From: Spirochaetota bacterium
Lineage (GTDB): Bacteria > Spirochaetota > UBA4802 > UBA5550
Length of the DNA: 64,000 nucleotides
Direction of reading: 5' to 3'
Assembly (NCBI GenBank): GCA_017999915.1
Contig: JAGNKX010000008.1
Span: 124,001-188,000, forward strand
In this document: positions 34,125 to 42,529 of the stretch, piece by piece
How positions within the stretch are numbered: the stretch's first letter is position 1
How the letters are laid out: each line of letters opens with the position of its first letter
The notes under the pieces: model-generated
Seen by the model: only the letters and a program-made list of their open reading frames with translations
What the model was told of the DNA's origin: nothing
Database searches by the model: none
Translations under genes and position numbers: made by a program

Positions 34125-36227
34125 CTAGAAATCGGGAGAGATGGGGAATGTCATGATCCAGGATGTCCCGCCGCTACGGTCGATGCTGTAGGTGCCGTGG
34201 ATCTGCTTAATCAGGACGCTTACGAGCTGCAGGCCCAGCGAAGAGGTGGTGTTGATGTCGATGTTTTCAGGGAGGCCGATGCCGTTGTCCCTCACGATAA
34301 GGGTCACATCGTTTTCCCCGCTGCGCTGTAGGGTTATGCGTATATCGTTGTCTGCGTTCCCTTCAGGGAAGGCGTATTTAAGCGCGTTGGTTATCAGTTC
34401 GTTCACGATGAGCCCGCAGGGTATGGCCTGGTCCAGTCCAAGATGTATCTCGTCGGCCTCGATATGCAGCTGGGGGTTGTTCAGGCTGGTTGAGTAACTG
34501 CTGTGCAGTTCCTCCGATATTGTCTTCAGGTACGACGTGAAATCGATTTTTGCGATGTCGTCGGACCTATATAACTTTTCATGGACGAGGGCCATGGCCC
34601 TGATGCGGTTCGTCGAATCGTTGAACATCTTCATGAGGATAGGGTCTTTAAGGGTGTTGGACTGGAGATTGATGAGACTTATAATGATCTGGAAATTGTT
34701 CTTCACGCGGTGGTGGATCTCCTTTAACAGCACCTCCTTTTCCATGAGGGAAGACTTGATCTGTTCTTCGGCCCGCTTGCGCTCGGTTATATCGAGGATG
34801 ATGGCGTTGAAGCCGAGGATGGTGTCCTTGAAGCGATAGACCGTTGGCGTCGAATACAGGTGCACCGCGCTCCCGTTTTTGTGCATGAAACGAAATTCGA
34901 TATCGAACATGTCCCGGGGATTGCGCGATCCAATTTGAAATTCCCCAAGGATTCTCTCGCGGTCTTCGGGATGCAGAAAATCGATAAAGAGCTTTCCCGT
35001 CAGCTCGTCCCGTTCGTATCCCGTCATGCTCAACAGCGCTGTATTCACATAGGTGAACCTGCCTCCAGGATTGACGGTCGCTATTCCCAGGGATGTTTTT
35101 TCAACGAGGCTCCGGTATTTTTCCTCCGACATTTCTATCATTTCCTGGGATCTCTTGCGCTCGGTTACGTCGCGGATGGTGGCCTGGAGGAACGCTTTCC
35201 CGCCAAGCTCGCATTTTGAGAGTAGTATCGTCCCGGGAAATTCGGTCAAATCGAGGCGTACGAATTGCCATTCAAAGAAGTGCCACCCGGTGGTCATTGC
35301 CTTGTCTATCATCCGCTCCACTTTGTCATGGGAACGCTCCCCGTCGGGTTGGGTCTCCGGTGAGATCTCGCGGATTGAAATATCCGCGTAGCCGTCATCG
35401 CTGTTCTCTATCCTGAACATGTCGATGAAGGTCCTGTTGGCAGTCGAGATTTTCCACGCCGGCGGTTCCAGTACCACGATGGCGTCGCGGGAGAAATCGA
35501 ACAGCGACCGGTACCGCTCCTCGCTTTCATGGAGCGCATCTTCTGCGCGACGGCGCTCAGCTATCTCTGTCTCGAGCTCGCTGTTCGTTTCGGTGAGCTC
35601 CGAGCTGTATTCCTCCAGCTCTATGGCTGCCGCCCGCGAGTTGCTGAGGGCCAGGCGGTACTGGTTGACAAGGAACCAGAGAAGCGCCGCTATGGCGGTG
35701 TAGGAGACTGCCACTATGACTGCCCGGTTCTCGAAGTGGCTCTCGGGGGTCCGGATCTGGTGTATCAGGCCGTGGAACTGGGCCAATCCAATGGCGACAT
35801 AGGCCGTGACGCTCAGGACGACCATGACCCACTGCGCTCTGTGTCCCTGGAGGATTGCGGTCAGCACGATCGATACCGCGTAGAGTATCATGGCGGGCGC
35901 CCCGGCCCCTCCTATCGCGTTGCCGTACACGGCAATAATAAAAATGAAGAGGGGCGGCAGATAGCTTGACAGCTTCCAGAAGCCGACGCTGGAAAGCTTC
36001 CATCCGCCAAAAAAAATTGACGTTATGAGAACCATGATGATCAGCGTGTCCGGGGGGATGAAGTCAAGGACCCAGCCGATAATAAATATAACGGTGAAAA
36101 CGGCTGCCGTGAAACCGAGAAGAAGCGAGCTTACTTTGGCCATGTGTTCCCTGATGGCATCACCAGGGTCGACGGAGCGGGGCGCGGTTAAACCGTTCCA
36201 GATGGTATTGAGATATTTTTTTTTCAC
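34125..36227 (-). CDS. Membrane sensor histidine kinase with two PAS domains and HisKA_2
   Basis: A 700-residue sensor. About six transmembrane helices span residues ~30-195, followed by a coiled coil (~200-235), PAS1 (~235-360) and PAS2 (~375-500). The HisKA_2-type phosphoacceptor is LLKEIHHRVKNNFQI (~residue 510), and the HATPase has NELITNALKYAFPEG and RDNGIGLPENID. No response regulator is encoded next to it. It probably phosphorylates a separately encoded partner. Confidence 0.9.
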   Translation of the reverse strand: MKKKYLNTIWNGLTAPRSVDPGDAIREHMAKVSSLLLGFTAAVFTVIFIIGWVLDFIPPDTLIIMVLITSIFFGGWKLSSVGFWKLSSYLPPLFIFIIAVYGNAIGGAGAPAMILYAVSIVLTAILQGHRAQWVMVVLSVTAYVAIGLAQFHGLIHQIRTPESHFENRAVIVAVSYTAIAALLWFLVNQYRLALSNSRAAAIELEEYSSELTETNSELETEIAERRRAEDALHESEERYRSLFDFSRDAIVVLEPPAWKISTANRTFIDMFRIENSDDGYADISIREISPETQPDGERSHDKVERMIDKAMTTGWHFFEWQFVRLDLTEFPGTILLSKCELGGKAFLQATIRDVTERKRSQEMIEMSEEKYRSLVEKTSLGIATVNPGGRFTYVNTALLSMTGYERDELTGKLFIDFLHPEDRERILGEFQIGSRNPRDMFDIEFRFMHKNGSAVHLYSTPTVYRFKDTILGFNAIILDITERKRAEEQIKSSLMEKEVLLKEIHHRVKNNFQIIISLINLQSNTLKDPILMKMFNDSTNRIRAMALVHEKLYRSDDIAKIDFTSYLKTISEELHSSYSTSLNNPQLHIEADEIHLGLDQAIPCGLIVNELITNALKYAFPEGNADNDIRITLQRSGENDVTLIVRDNGIGLPENIDINTTSSLGLQLVSVLIKQIHGTYSIDRSGGTSWIMTFPISPDF

Positions 36228-36401
36228 TCGCTGCCTTGATTAATGGTAACGGCTCTAAATCACGAATTCCATCATCTAATAACATATACCCGGGCAGAAT
36301 GTTAGTCAAGTAAATAATAGCGACTAAGATGGGATGGTTGGAAGCCTATCCTGTAACGTAAGTCCGTCCACCTGCATCTGTCAACAGGATAAACGGCCAT
36401 G

Positions 36402-36430
36402 AAAAAAGCGCGGTCCCGGAACCGCGCTTT
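36402..36430 (-). terminator. Rho-independent terminator for the flagellar gene
   Basis: On the minus strand AAAGCGCGGT pairs with ACCGCGCTTT around a six-base loop and is followed directly by a T run. It lies 24 bases past the flagellar gene stop. Confidence 0.88.
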
Positions 36431-36453
36431 CAGAAAGAGCATGAAGAATCGTA

Positions 36454-37284
36454 TTACCGGGCCACCTCGTTTATGAGGCGTCCCAGTTCGGCGTCATGGG
36501 TCTGGACCGTTTTCTGGTTGGCTTCATAACTGCGTTGGACCTCTATCATGTCCACCATTTCACGGACCATGTTGACGTTGGACTTCTCCAGAAATCCCTG
36601 GATTACTTTCACGTCACCCGGAGGCAGGGGAGGCCCGGAAAACTCAGTCTCCTTCCAGAGAGAGTCGCCTTCTTTTTTCAGCTCCCGTATTTTTTCGAAA
36701 TCAACCAGCTTCAGGCGGTCAAGGACAACCGGCTGGCTCCAGTCGTTATCCGCCATGCCGACAACGGAGTTCGGATCAATGGCGCCATTTACCATTATTT
36801 CGCCCCGTTCGTTGACGATAAAATTGTTCTGTTGAACATGGATGATGCCGTTCTCGCCCATGACCGGATACCCGTTGTGGGTCATGAGGATTCCATCCTG
36901 GTTGATGGTGAAGGCGCCGTTCCTGGTATAGCGCTCGCCGCGCTCGGTCTTCACCGTGAGGAAACCGCGGCCGTCCAGGGCCAGGTCGAAATTGTTCTCG
37001 GTGCGCTGGAGCGATCCCTGGTCGAAGTCGGTGTATACTTCGTTCACCTCGACGCCTGTGCCGAGCTTGCCCACGTAGGGCATGGTGTCGTACGATCCAG
37101 CCGGTGTCACACCGAGGCCGCTCTCGTTCAGGCGGCGGATCAGCATATCCGGGAAGGCCTTGAATATGGCAAGGTCCTTCTTGAACCCGGTCTTGTCCAC
37201 GTTGGCAAGATTGTTGGCCACCACGTCAAGACGCGCCTGTTGCGCGATCATGCCGCTGGCGCCGGTGTATATTCCTCGAAGCAT
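36454..37284 (-). CDS. Flagellar basal-body rod/hook protein, FlgG/FlgF family
   Basis: A distal-rod type protein of 276 residues. Conserved N-terminus GASGMIAQQARLDVVANNLA and C-terminus MVDMIEVQRSYEANQKTVQ form the coiled-coil core. The central part (LDGRGFLTVKTERGERYTRNG, here GFLTVKTERGERYTRNG) is the D1/D2 fold. Overall it resembles the spirochaetal rod proteins I remember. It is alone: no other flagellar gene lies in the window. A strong terminator follows. FlgG versus FlgF assignment is not settled. Confidence 0.88.
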   Translation of the reverse strand: MLRGIYTGASGMIAQQARLDVVANNLANVDKTGFKKDLAIFKAFPDMLIRRLNESGLGVTPAGSYDTMPYVGKLGTGVEVNEVYTDFDQGSLQRTENNFDLALDGRGFLTVKTERGERYTRNGAFTINQDGILMTHNGYPVMGENGIIHVQQNNFIVNERGEIMVNGAIDPNSVVGMADNDWSQPVVLDRLKLVDFEKIRELKKEGDSLWKETEFSGPPLPPGDVKVIQGFLEKSNVNMVREMVDMIEVQRSYEANQKTVQTHDAELGRLINEVAR

Positions 37285-37351
37285 ATCAGTCCCCCTGCAC
37301 TATGTCGCTTTCATTATCGGCAGGGAGTGTGGAGAGAATAAAAAAAAATCG

Positions 37352-37798
37352 CTATGGATGACGCTTTGGGAGAAATTGTCGGATTTTGATGGGGTAGCCC
37401 CAGATGAATTTCCAGCAGATGACATTGTCGATTACTTCTTTCATTATTACATAATTCTTAAAGGGATAGTTATCGGTCTTATTTTTATTAAATGTGTTCA
37501 AGTAATTGATAACCGCATAGGCAAGAATCAAAGAAACAGACATTTTAAGCAGTTTCCTCAAATCAAGAAAATATTCATAATCATCAAACCTAACCTGCAG
37601 ATGAAAAATCCGCCAGCTGTCAGGGCTGTTTCTCTCCTGATACCGTACCATGGAGCCCAAGCGTCCCGGGTCTGTAACATCATCCATCATCTTCTTAATC
37701 AATAGTGTAATCAATTCCGATCGTGATATGCCGAGTGAACCAGCCGCCAGGGTGATTTTTCTCAAAATATCAATATGTATGTTCAAAGTGGTTTCCAT
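37352..37798 (-). CDS. Ribbon-helix-helix-like small protein
   Basis: A 148-residue protein, lower in G+C than its neighbours. Residues ~5-40 (LNIHIDILRKITLAAGSLGI, SRSELITLLIKKMM) look like a CopG/Arc-type ribbon-helix-helix. A second segment (DDYEYFLDLRKLLKMSVSLI) resembles spirochaetal CopG-like repeats. The C-terminal part is aromatic-rich and may be a separate element. Start is ATG 37798 because GGGGG sits at correct distance; ATG 37804 is too close. A DNA-binding role is likely but not proven. Confidence 0.6.
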   Translation of the reverse strand: METTLNIHIDILRKITLAAGSLGISRSELITLLIKKMMDDVTDPGRLGSMVRYQERNSPDSWRIFHLQVRFDDYEYFLDLRKLLKMSVSLILAYAVINYLNTFNKNKTDNYPFKNYVIMKEVIDNVICWKFIWGYPIKIRQFLPKRHP

Positions 37799-37889
37799 TG
37801 TCATACCCCCGAAAATTATCTTTCAATGAGGTATACGATTGAAGATCGAAGAACGAAAATATTTTTCGCATAAATGTATAATTCATGAA

Positions 37890-37921
37890 AAAAAGACGGG
37901 GTGTCGCCACCCCGTCTTTTT
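37890..37921. terminator. Bidirectional terminator after murA
   Basis: AAAAAGACGGGGTG (37890-37903) and CACCCCGTCTTTTT (37908-37921) form a perfect 14-base stem with a four-base loop and T runs on both strands. It serves the minus-strand murA gene. Confidence 0.92.
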
Positions 37922-37951
37922 GCTGTATGGGATAAAATAGGTAAAGAAAAA

Positions 37952-39220
37952 TTACAACCCGCCGCCCTTGACGCGCTGGATGTCGGCTCCAAGGGAAGAG
38001 AGTTTTTTATCAAGGTTTTCATAGCCACGGTCGCAATGATAGATGCGCCGTATCTCCGTCTCGCCCTGGGCCGCCAGTGCCGCGACGACCAGGGCGGCGC
38101 CGGCACGGAGGTCCGACATCATGACCGGCGCGGACATGAGCTTTTTCACTCCCTTGACAATGACGACGCTCCCCTCTATGGTGATATCCGCGCCCATGCG
38201 GCGCAATTCGGCAACGTGGGTGAAGCGGCGTTCGAATATGGTCTCGATGATGACATTGATGCCGGGGACTATCGTGGCGAGGGCCATCATGGGCGCCTGC
38301 AGGTCCGTGGGAAAGCCGGGATAGGGAAGGGTCCGGATCATGGTCCCCTTCAGTGCCTTGGACGGCTTGATTGAGACGCTATCCTTGTCAGCTTTGACGC
38401 CGTAGCCCATGTCGTTCAGCGCATCCATGCACGCGCCGATGTGCTCCGGCATCGCCCCGGTGATGGTGACGGCTCCCCCGGTGGCTGCGCCCGCTATGAG
38501 AAAGGTGCCCGCCTCGATCCGGTCCGGTATGACCGAATAGGTCACCGGCTGGAGCTTCTTGACTCCTTCGATCTCGATGCGCTCAGTGCCGAGGCCGGAT
38601 ATCTTGGCCCCCATCTTTATGAGGAAGTTGCCCAGGTCCTCGACGTCCGGCTCCATGGCGCAGTTATCCAGCACGGTCTTCCCCTTTGTCAGGACCGCCG
38701 TCATCAGGAGATTTGCCGTGGCGCCCACCGATACGGCCCGCATCTTGAACTCGGAGCCCTTCAGGGCGGACGCCCGGGCCTTGATATAGCCGTGGTCAAG
38801 GTTGATTTCCGTGCCCAGGGCCTCGAAGCCGGAGAGGTGTATGTCCATCGGCCTCTCGCCGATGGCGCACCCGCCCGGCAGTGACACGTCGGCTTCGCCG
38901 AGCCGCGCCAGGAGGGGCCCCATTACATAGTAGGAGGCCCGCATGGTTTTCACGAGCTCGTAGGGAACCTCCGCGTTTTTTATGGAATTGACCTTGATGC
39001 GCAGGGTGTTCTTCGCCGTGTTGAAATCATAGTCGGCCCCGAGGCACTGGATAACCTGGAGCATGGTGCGGATATCTTTGAGGTCCGGGATGTTCTTTAA
39101 AACGGTTTCCCCGTCTGCAAGCAGGCTCGCCACGATGATGGGAAGGGCCGCGTTTTTTGCGCCCGATATTGCCACGGTGCCCGAAAGGGGCTTTCCCCCC
39201 CTTATTTTATACATATCCAT
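37952..39220 (-). CDS. murA: UDP-N-acetylglucosamine 1-carboxyvinyltransferase MurA
   Basis: Transfers enolpyruvate to UDP-GlcNAc, first committed step of peptidoglycan synthesis. KIRGGKPLSGTVAISGAKNA is the N-terminal signature. The fosfomycin-target Cys is present in LPGGCAIGERPMD, so this is a Cys-type enzyme. The inside-out barrel spans all ~420 residues. Start is ATG 39220 or 39214 (MYKI); the open frame extends to 39250. Followed by a strong terminator. Confidence 0.94.
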   Translation of the reverse strand: MDMYKIRGGKPLSGTVAISGAKNAALPIIVASLLADGETVLKNIPDLKDIRTMLQVIQCLGADYDFNTAKNTLRIKVNSIKNAEVPYELVKTMRASYYVMGPLLARLGEADVSLPGGCAIGERPMDIHLSGFEALGTEINLDHGYIKARASALKGSEFKMRAVSVGATANLLMTAVLTKGKTVLDNCAMEPDVEDLGNFLIKMGAKISGLGTERIEIEGVKKLQPVTYSVIPDRIEAGTFLIAGAATGGAVTITGAMPEHIGACMDALNDMGYGVKADKDSVSIKPSKALKGTMIRTLPYPGFPTDLQAPMMALATIVPGINVIIETIFERRFTHVAELRRMGADITIEGSVVIVKGVKKLMSAPVMMSDLRAGAALVVAALAAQGETEIRRIYHCDRGYENLDKKLSSLGADIQRVKGGGL

Positions 39221-39395
39221 GAGCTGGCTTTCTCCGCTAATTAATGACACAAGTTTACCAGCGTCATTAATTGTGACAAGAGATTTTTAAATTTTTTTCA
39301 GCAAGGGAATGCCTGATCGAAAGCGGCTGCTGACCGTCTTCCGGCGATAAATGGTCCTGTTCCGAACGCGGAGTTTGATGCCGGTTGACGCCGCT

Positions 39396-40526
39396 TCACA
39401 GGCGCCTGCGGCCGCCGTTCCTGTAATGGCTGTGGCGTTGTTTATTCTTGTATTGCCGGGTCGTTGACGCCGTGTTTTTCCCTTTTTTCGCGCGGGAGGA
39501 GGCGACGCGCGGTGTCCTGATGTTGTATAGCGTATCCGACTTGGCGTCAAGCCGTTCCACCGCTTCCGCGGGAAGACGGAGCCGGTAATTCTTTATTCCC
39601 GGAGGGGTCATGGTCGCGTTGAGCTCCGGGTTTAGGTCCCTGATGGTCTGGAGCGGAATGCCGGCAACGCGCGACAGGTTGCGCAGGTCCACGGGCTGCT
39701 GGAGCGTATAGCTTTCCGTCTCGATCTTTTTCGGGACGGTGATTTCATCCTTAACGCCGAATAGGCGCTGGTTCTTATATATGACCATGAGGGCGATATA
39801 TTTCGGGATATATTCGCTTGTTTCATCCCTGAGGTGGCCCCCTTCACGGAGCTTCCAGAAGTCCCTGATGCCGGTTTTCTCCATGGTGCGCTTCACGTAC
39901 CCGGCGCCGCCGTTATAGGCCGCCAGGGTAAGGGCCCAGTCGGGGAAGGAGCCGCGTATGTTGCGGAGGTGCCGGACCGCTGCAGCCGTGGACTTGTCGA
40001 TGTCCCTGCGCTCGTCGATCCACCGGTCGCTGCGCAGGCCCAGGGGCCTCGCCGTGTTGTCGACGAATTGCCACAGGCCAACGGCGCGGCTGCTGGAAAC
40101 GGCGCGGGGATCGAAGCAGCTCTCCAGGAGCGGCAGCAGGGCCACTTCCTCCGGGATATCCTTGTTCTTCCGCATCACTTCCTGTATCATGGCTTCGTAC
40201 CGGTATGAGCGCTCGATGGCGCGTATCAGGTATTCACGCTTGCTGGTGAGGTACAGGTAGATATGCTTCCGCACAGCCTTGTTCCTGCACACCGACAGGT
40301 CGCGGGATGCCTCGAAGATGTCCTTTCCCTTGAATTGAGGCAGGTACAGGATGTCCCGGTCCGGGTCAAAGGCATTCACTTTTTCCAGTCCCCCGGAGCT
40401 ATAGGTCGTGTCGGTGAACAGGTTGAAGAGACCCCACGAGAGAAGCTGGGTTTCGCTGGCCAGCAGGATTGCGGCAACGATGATGGCGTAGCAGGCGATT
40501 CGTATCAGTCTGAATTTATGTCCCAT
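39396..40526 (-). CDS. MltD-like membrane-bound lytic transglycosylase
   Basis: A peptidoglycan-cleaving enzyme of 376 residues with an N-terminal membrane helix (ACYAIIVAAILLASE). The SLT domain (~100-260) has the catalytic Glu in LLPLLESCFDP, followed by SSSRAVGLWQF and AAYNGGAGYV. A LysM-like or YSIRF-related segment (YTLQQPVDLRNLSRVAGIPL) follows. The last ~50 residues are Lys/Arg-rich. Transcribed in the same direction as murA, 175 bases upstream. Confidence 0.88.
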   Translation of the reverse strand: MGHKFRLIRIACYAIIVAAILLASETQLLSWGLFNLFTDTTYSSGGLEKVNAFDPDRDILYLPQFKGKDIFEASRDLSVCRNKAVRKHIYLYLTSKREYLIRAIERSYRYEAMIQEVMRKNKDIPEEVALLPLLESCFDPRAVSSSRAVGLWQFVDNTARPLGLRSDRWIDERRDIDKSTAAAVRHLRNIRGSFPDWALTLAAYNGGAGYVKRTMEKTGIRDFWKLREGGHLRDETSEYIPKYIALMVIYKNQRLFGVKDEITVPKKIETESYTLQQPVDLRNLSRVAGIPLQTIRDLNPELNATMTPPGIKNYRLRLPAEAVERLDAKSDTLYNIRTPRVASSRAKKGKNTASTTRQYKNKQRHSHYRNGGRRRL

Positions 40527-40862
40527 GGCATTACCAAATTTTGGACAAAAAACAGCATGGCTGCTGGAATGACAAGTATATTTTTATTATTATAAAAAGG
40601 GCAACTACAATATTTCCTGAGGGTAATCGGTGGCGATGGCGATGGAAACCAACGGCAATCGCGCAGCGCTTCCGATTTCGAATTATTTCATCACGCGAAG
40701 ATTCCCGATCTCTGATTCCCGGGGAAGTGCGTGCGTGATATTGCGTGACACAATATCCCGCGACGCAGGGCGGTGTATTTTGTCTTCTTTTTGATTTTAT
40801 TTATTGAAAAAAAAATATTCTATTCTATCGTGGTCATAATCATGGAATCAGAGGGACTTTCG
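40527..40862. other. Divergent intergenic region with a dyad
   Basis: Holds GATATTG-CGTGACA-CAATATC, a perfect 7-7-7 inverted repeat at 40737-40757, enclosed by TGCGT/ACGCA (40732-40736 and 40763-40767), so a longer bulged hairpin can form. Downstream is T-rich, AT-rich sequence leading to the small gene at 40863. No coding seen. Confidence 0.45.
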
Positions 40863-41129
40863 ATGGATGTCACGGTCAATCTCCATATCAAGAGTCATTG
40901 CATTGAGACCGAGGCACGCAATGAATTCAGCCGGCTGATGGATAGGTATTTTAACACGGATGACCTTGAAGGTGAACTCGATGAAAAGATTGAGCTCCTG
41001 AGGGACTTCCTGGAAAGCAGCGATTTTCCAAAGCTCAGGTCCTCGGACATGCGGCTTTCCGGCGGACAGGAGTCGGATGTTGTGATAAAAAGAGGCGAAG
41101 ATGGAAATATCACCCTTGAGATCCGCTGA
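40863..41129 (+). CDS. Small acidic protein, unknown function
   Basis: An 88-residue protein beginning MDVTVNLHIKSHCIETEARN. It is acidic and predicted helical (LEGELDEKIELLRDFLE) with a beta ending (SDVVIKRGEDGNITLEI). ATG 40863 follows GAGGG by seven bases; longer in-frame starts at 40773 and 40842 have poorer sites. No known domain. A two-domain ribosome-associated fold was considered and not supported. Confidence 0.55.
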   Translation: MDVTVNLHIKSHCIETEARNEFSRLMDRYFNTDDLEGELDEKIELLRDFLESSDFPKLRSSDMRLSGGQESDVVIKRGEDGNITLEIR

Positions 41130-41266
41130 TCCGACGGTTTCTTGAGGCGGCGCCGGTCGCATCTGGAGGGTATTCGCCGCGGGGTATCTGTCCGGTTTAT
41201 CCAAAAAAGTAGTTGTAATTTTTCTGATAGTGCATTTTTCTTTCAATCAAGATATGCGGTGGGGAT

Positions 41267-42148
41267 ATGGAAATGGATAAGGTGACCGTCTGGTACTTGA
41301 GGGACAACGAGAGTGGGATCAAGCTCGTCAACGCCATAACCGGCCTTGGACTGACAGTCAATCTGATTACCGGATATAAATTGCATAATGCCAATATCGT
41401 CGAAGATGAGATCAATATATTCATTTTTGATATCATCAAGACCGAGCCCGAACAGATCATCAAGGAGATGACGAAAGACGAGCGCCTTCAAAGCTACTTG
41501 AAGTTCCTGATGGTCAAAAAGAGCATGGTGAAGGAGATAACCAAGCTCAATTACAACCTGATGCACCTGGAGTTGCTGAACAGGCCGGTAGACATGCGCG
41601 AATTTCTTCTCCTCCTCGAGAAGTCGATCATCGTCGAGCGTTACCGGGAGATCATGAAGTTCATTTCCAGGGAAGCGGAATCGAGGATCGAGGCGTACGA
41701 AGGGCTCATGGATATCAACCGCAAGAACGTGTTCGAATCGGAAAAGGAAAAGGAAGCCTTTGAGAAGATCCTTGACTTTGAAAAGAACCTGATCCAGCAG
41801 CAGACGAATCTCAGCACCACCATCCGTGATTTTACCCTGCTCCGGCAGATGAACCTGTTTGATATGCGCGATCGCATCAAGGCCGAGGAGATGCTGGCCG
41901 ATCTCCGCCGCAAGGAGCTGATGGACGCCCGGGACGTGATCACGGCGCAGGAATCGGTCATAAACTATTCAGCCAAGGAGCTGGATGACGCGAAAAAAAT
42001 AATAGACGCACAGGAGAAGGTCGAGGAACTGTCGCGGTCCGAGCTCATAAATCTCCACAAGGAGATTACGCGGCAGAAAGAGCTCAACAGGCAGCTGGCC
42101 GAGCAGGTCGACCGCCTTCTGGCAGACGTGAAGGATCATAAAGATTAA
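41267..42148 (+). CDS. Receiver-like N-terminus plus coiled coil, unknown function
   Basis: A 293-residue protein. The first ~120 residues resemble a degenerate receiver fold (DKVTVWYLRDNESGIKLVNA, NIFIFDIIKTEP) but lack the phospho-Asp context and Lys. The rest is a long coiled coil (FISREAESRIEAYEGLMD, KELNRQLAEQVDRLLADV). It may be a scaffold for signalling or chromosome/cell structure. Ribosome site GGTGGGG. Neighbouring unknown genes 42251 and 42526 are on differing strands. Confidence 0.65.
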   Translation: MEMDKVTVWYLRDNESGIKLVNAITGLGLTVNLITGYKLHNANIVEDEINIFIFDIIKTEPEQIIKEMTKDERLQSYLKFLMVKKSMVKEITKLNYNLMHLELLNRPVDMREFLLLLEKSIIVERYREIMKFISREAESRIEAYEGLMDINRKNVFESEKEKEAFEKILDFEKNLIQQQTNLSTTIRDFTLLRQMNLFDMRDRIKAEEMLADLRRKELMDARDVITAQESVINYSAKELDDAKKIIDAQEKVEELSRSELINLHKEITRQKELNRQLAEQVDRLLADVKDHKD

Positions 42149-42250
42149 TCCGTCATAGGAGAGAGCCCGCTTGGGAGGGGGTGCCGCGGGGCTTGTGAGG
42201 AGCGATGTGCCGGTCGCCCGATAATTCAATATCATATCCGGAATTACGCT

Positions 42251-42529
42251 ATGCCGATGGAATGGGAAATAATATTAGCAGACGCCGTGCAAAACGGGAA
42301 GATTCGAGAACTGCACCTGAGCAAGATCCCGGTGCTCAAAACGACGACAAACTGGAAAAAGGTCGAGCTCCTGGGGTGGATCGATCATCAGTTGAAGTAC
42401 ACGCATTATCGCGGCGCCCTGGTCAAGCTGAACGAGAAGATCTATTTCGTTAAGGAAAACACCATCCAGGCGCTGCAGGAGTTTCTCAGCTGGAAGGCGA
42501 AAAACACGATACAGGTGATCAAGGATTAG
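42251..42529 (+). CDS. Small basic protein, unknown function
   Basis: A 92-residue protein, beginning MPMEWEIILADAVQNGKIRE, with mixed beta-helix look and Lys/Trp content (NWKKVELLGWIDHQLKYTHY). It overlaps the end of the next minus-strand gene by four bases at 42526-42529. No recognised domain. Confidence 0.5.
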   Translation: MPMEWEIILADAVQNGKIRELHLSKIPVLKTTTNWKKVELLGWIDHQLKYTHYRGALVKLNEKIYFVKENTIQALQEFLSWKAKNTIQVIKD

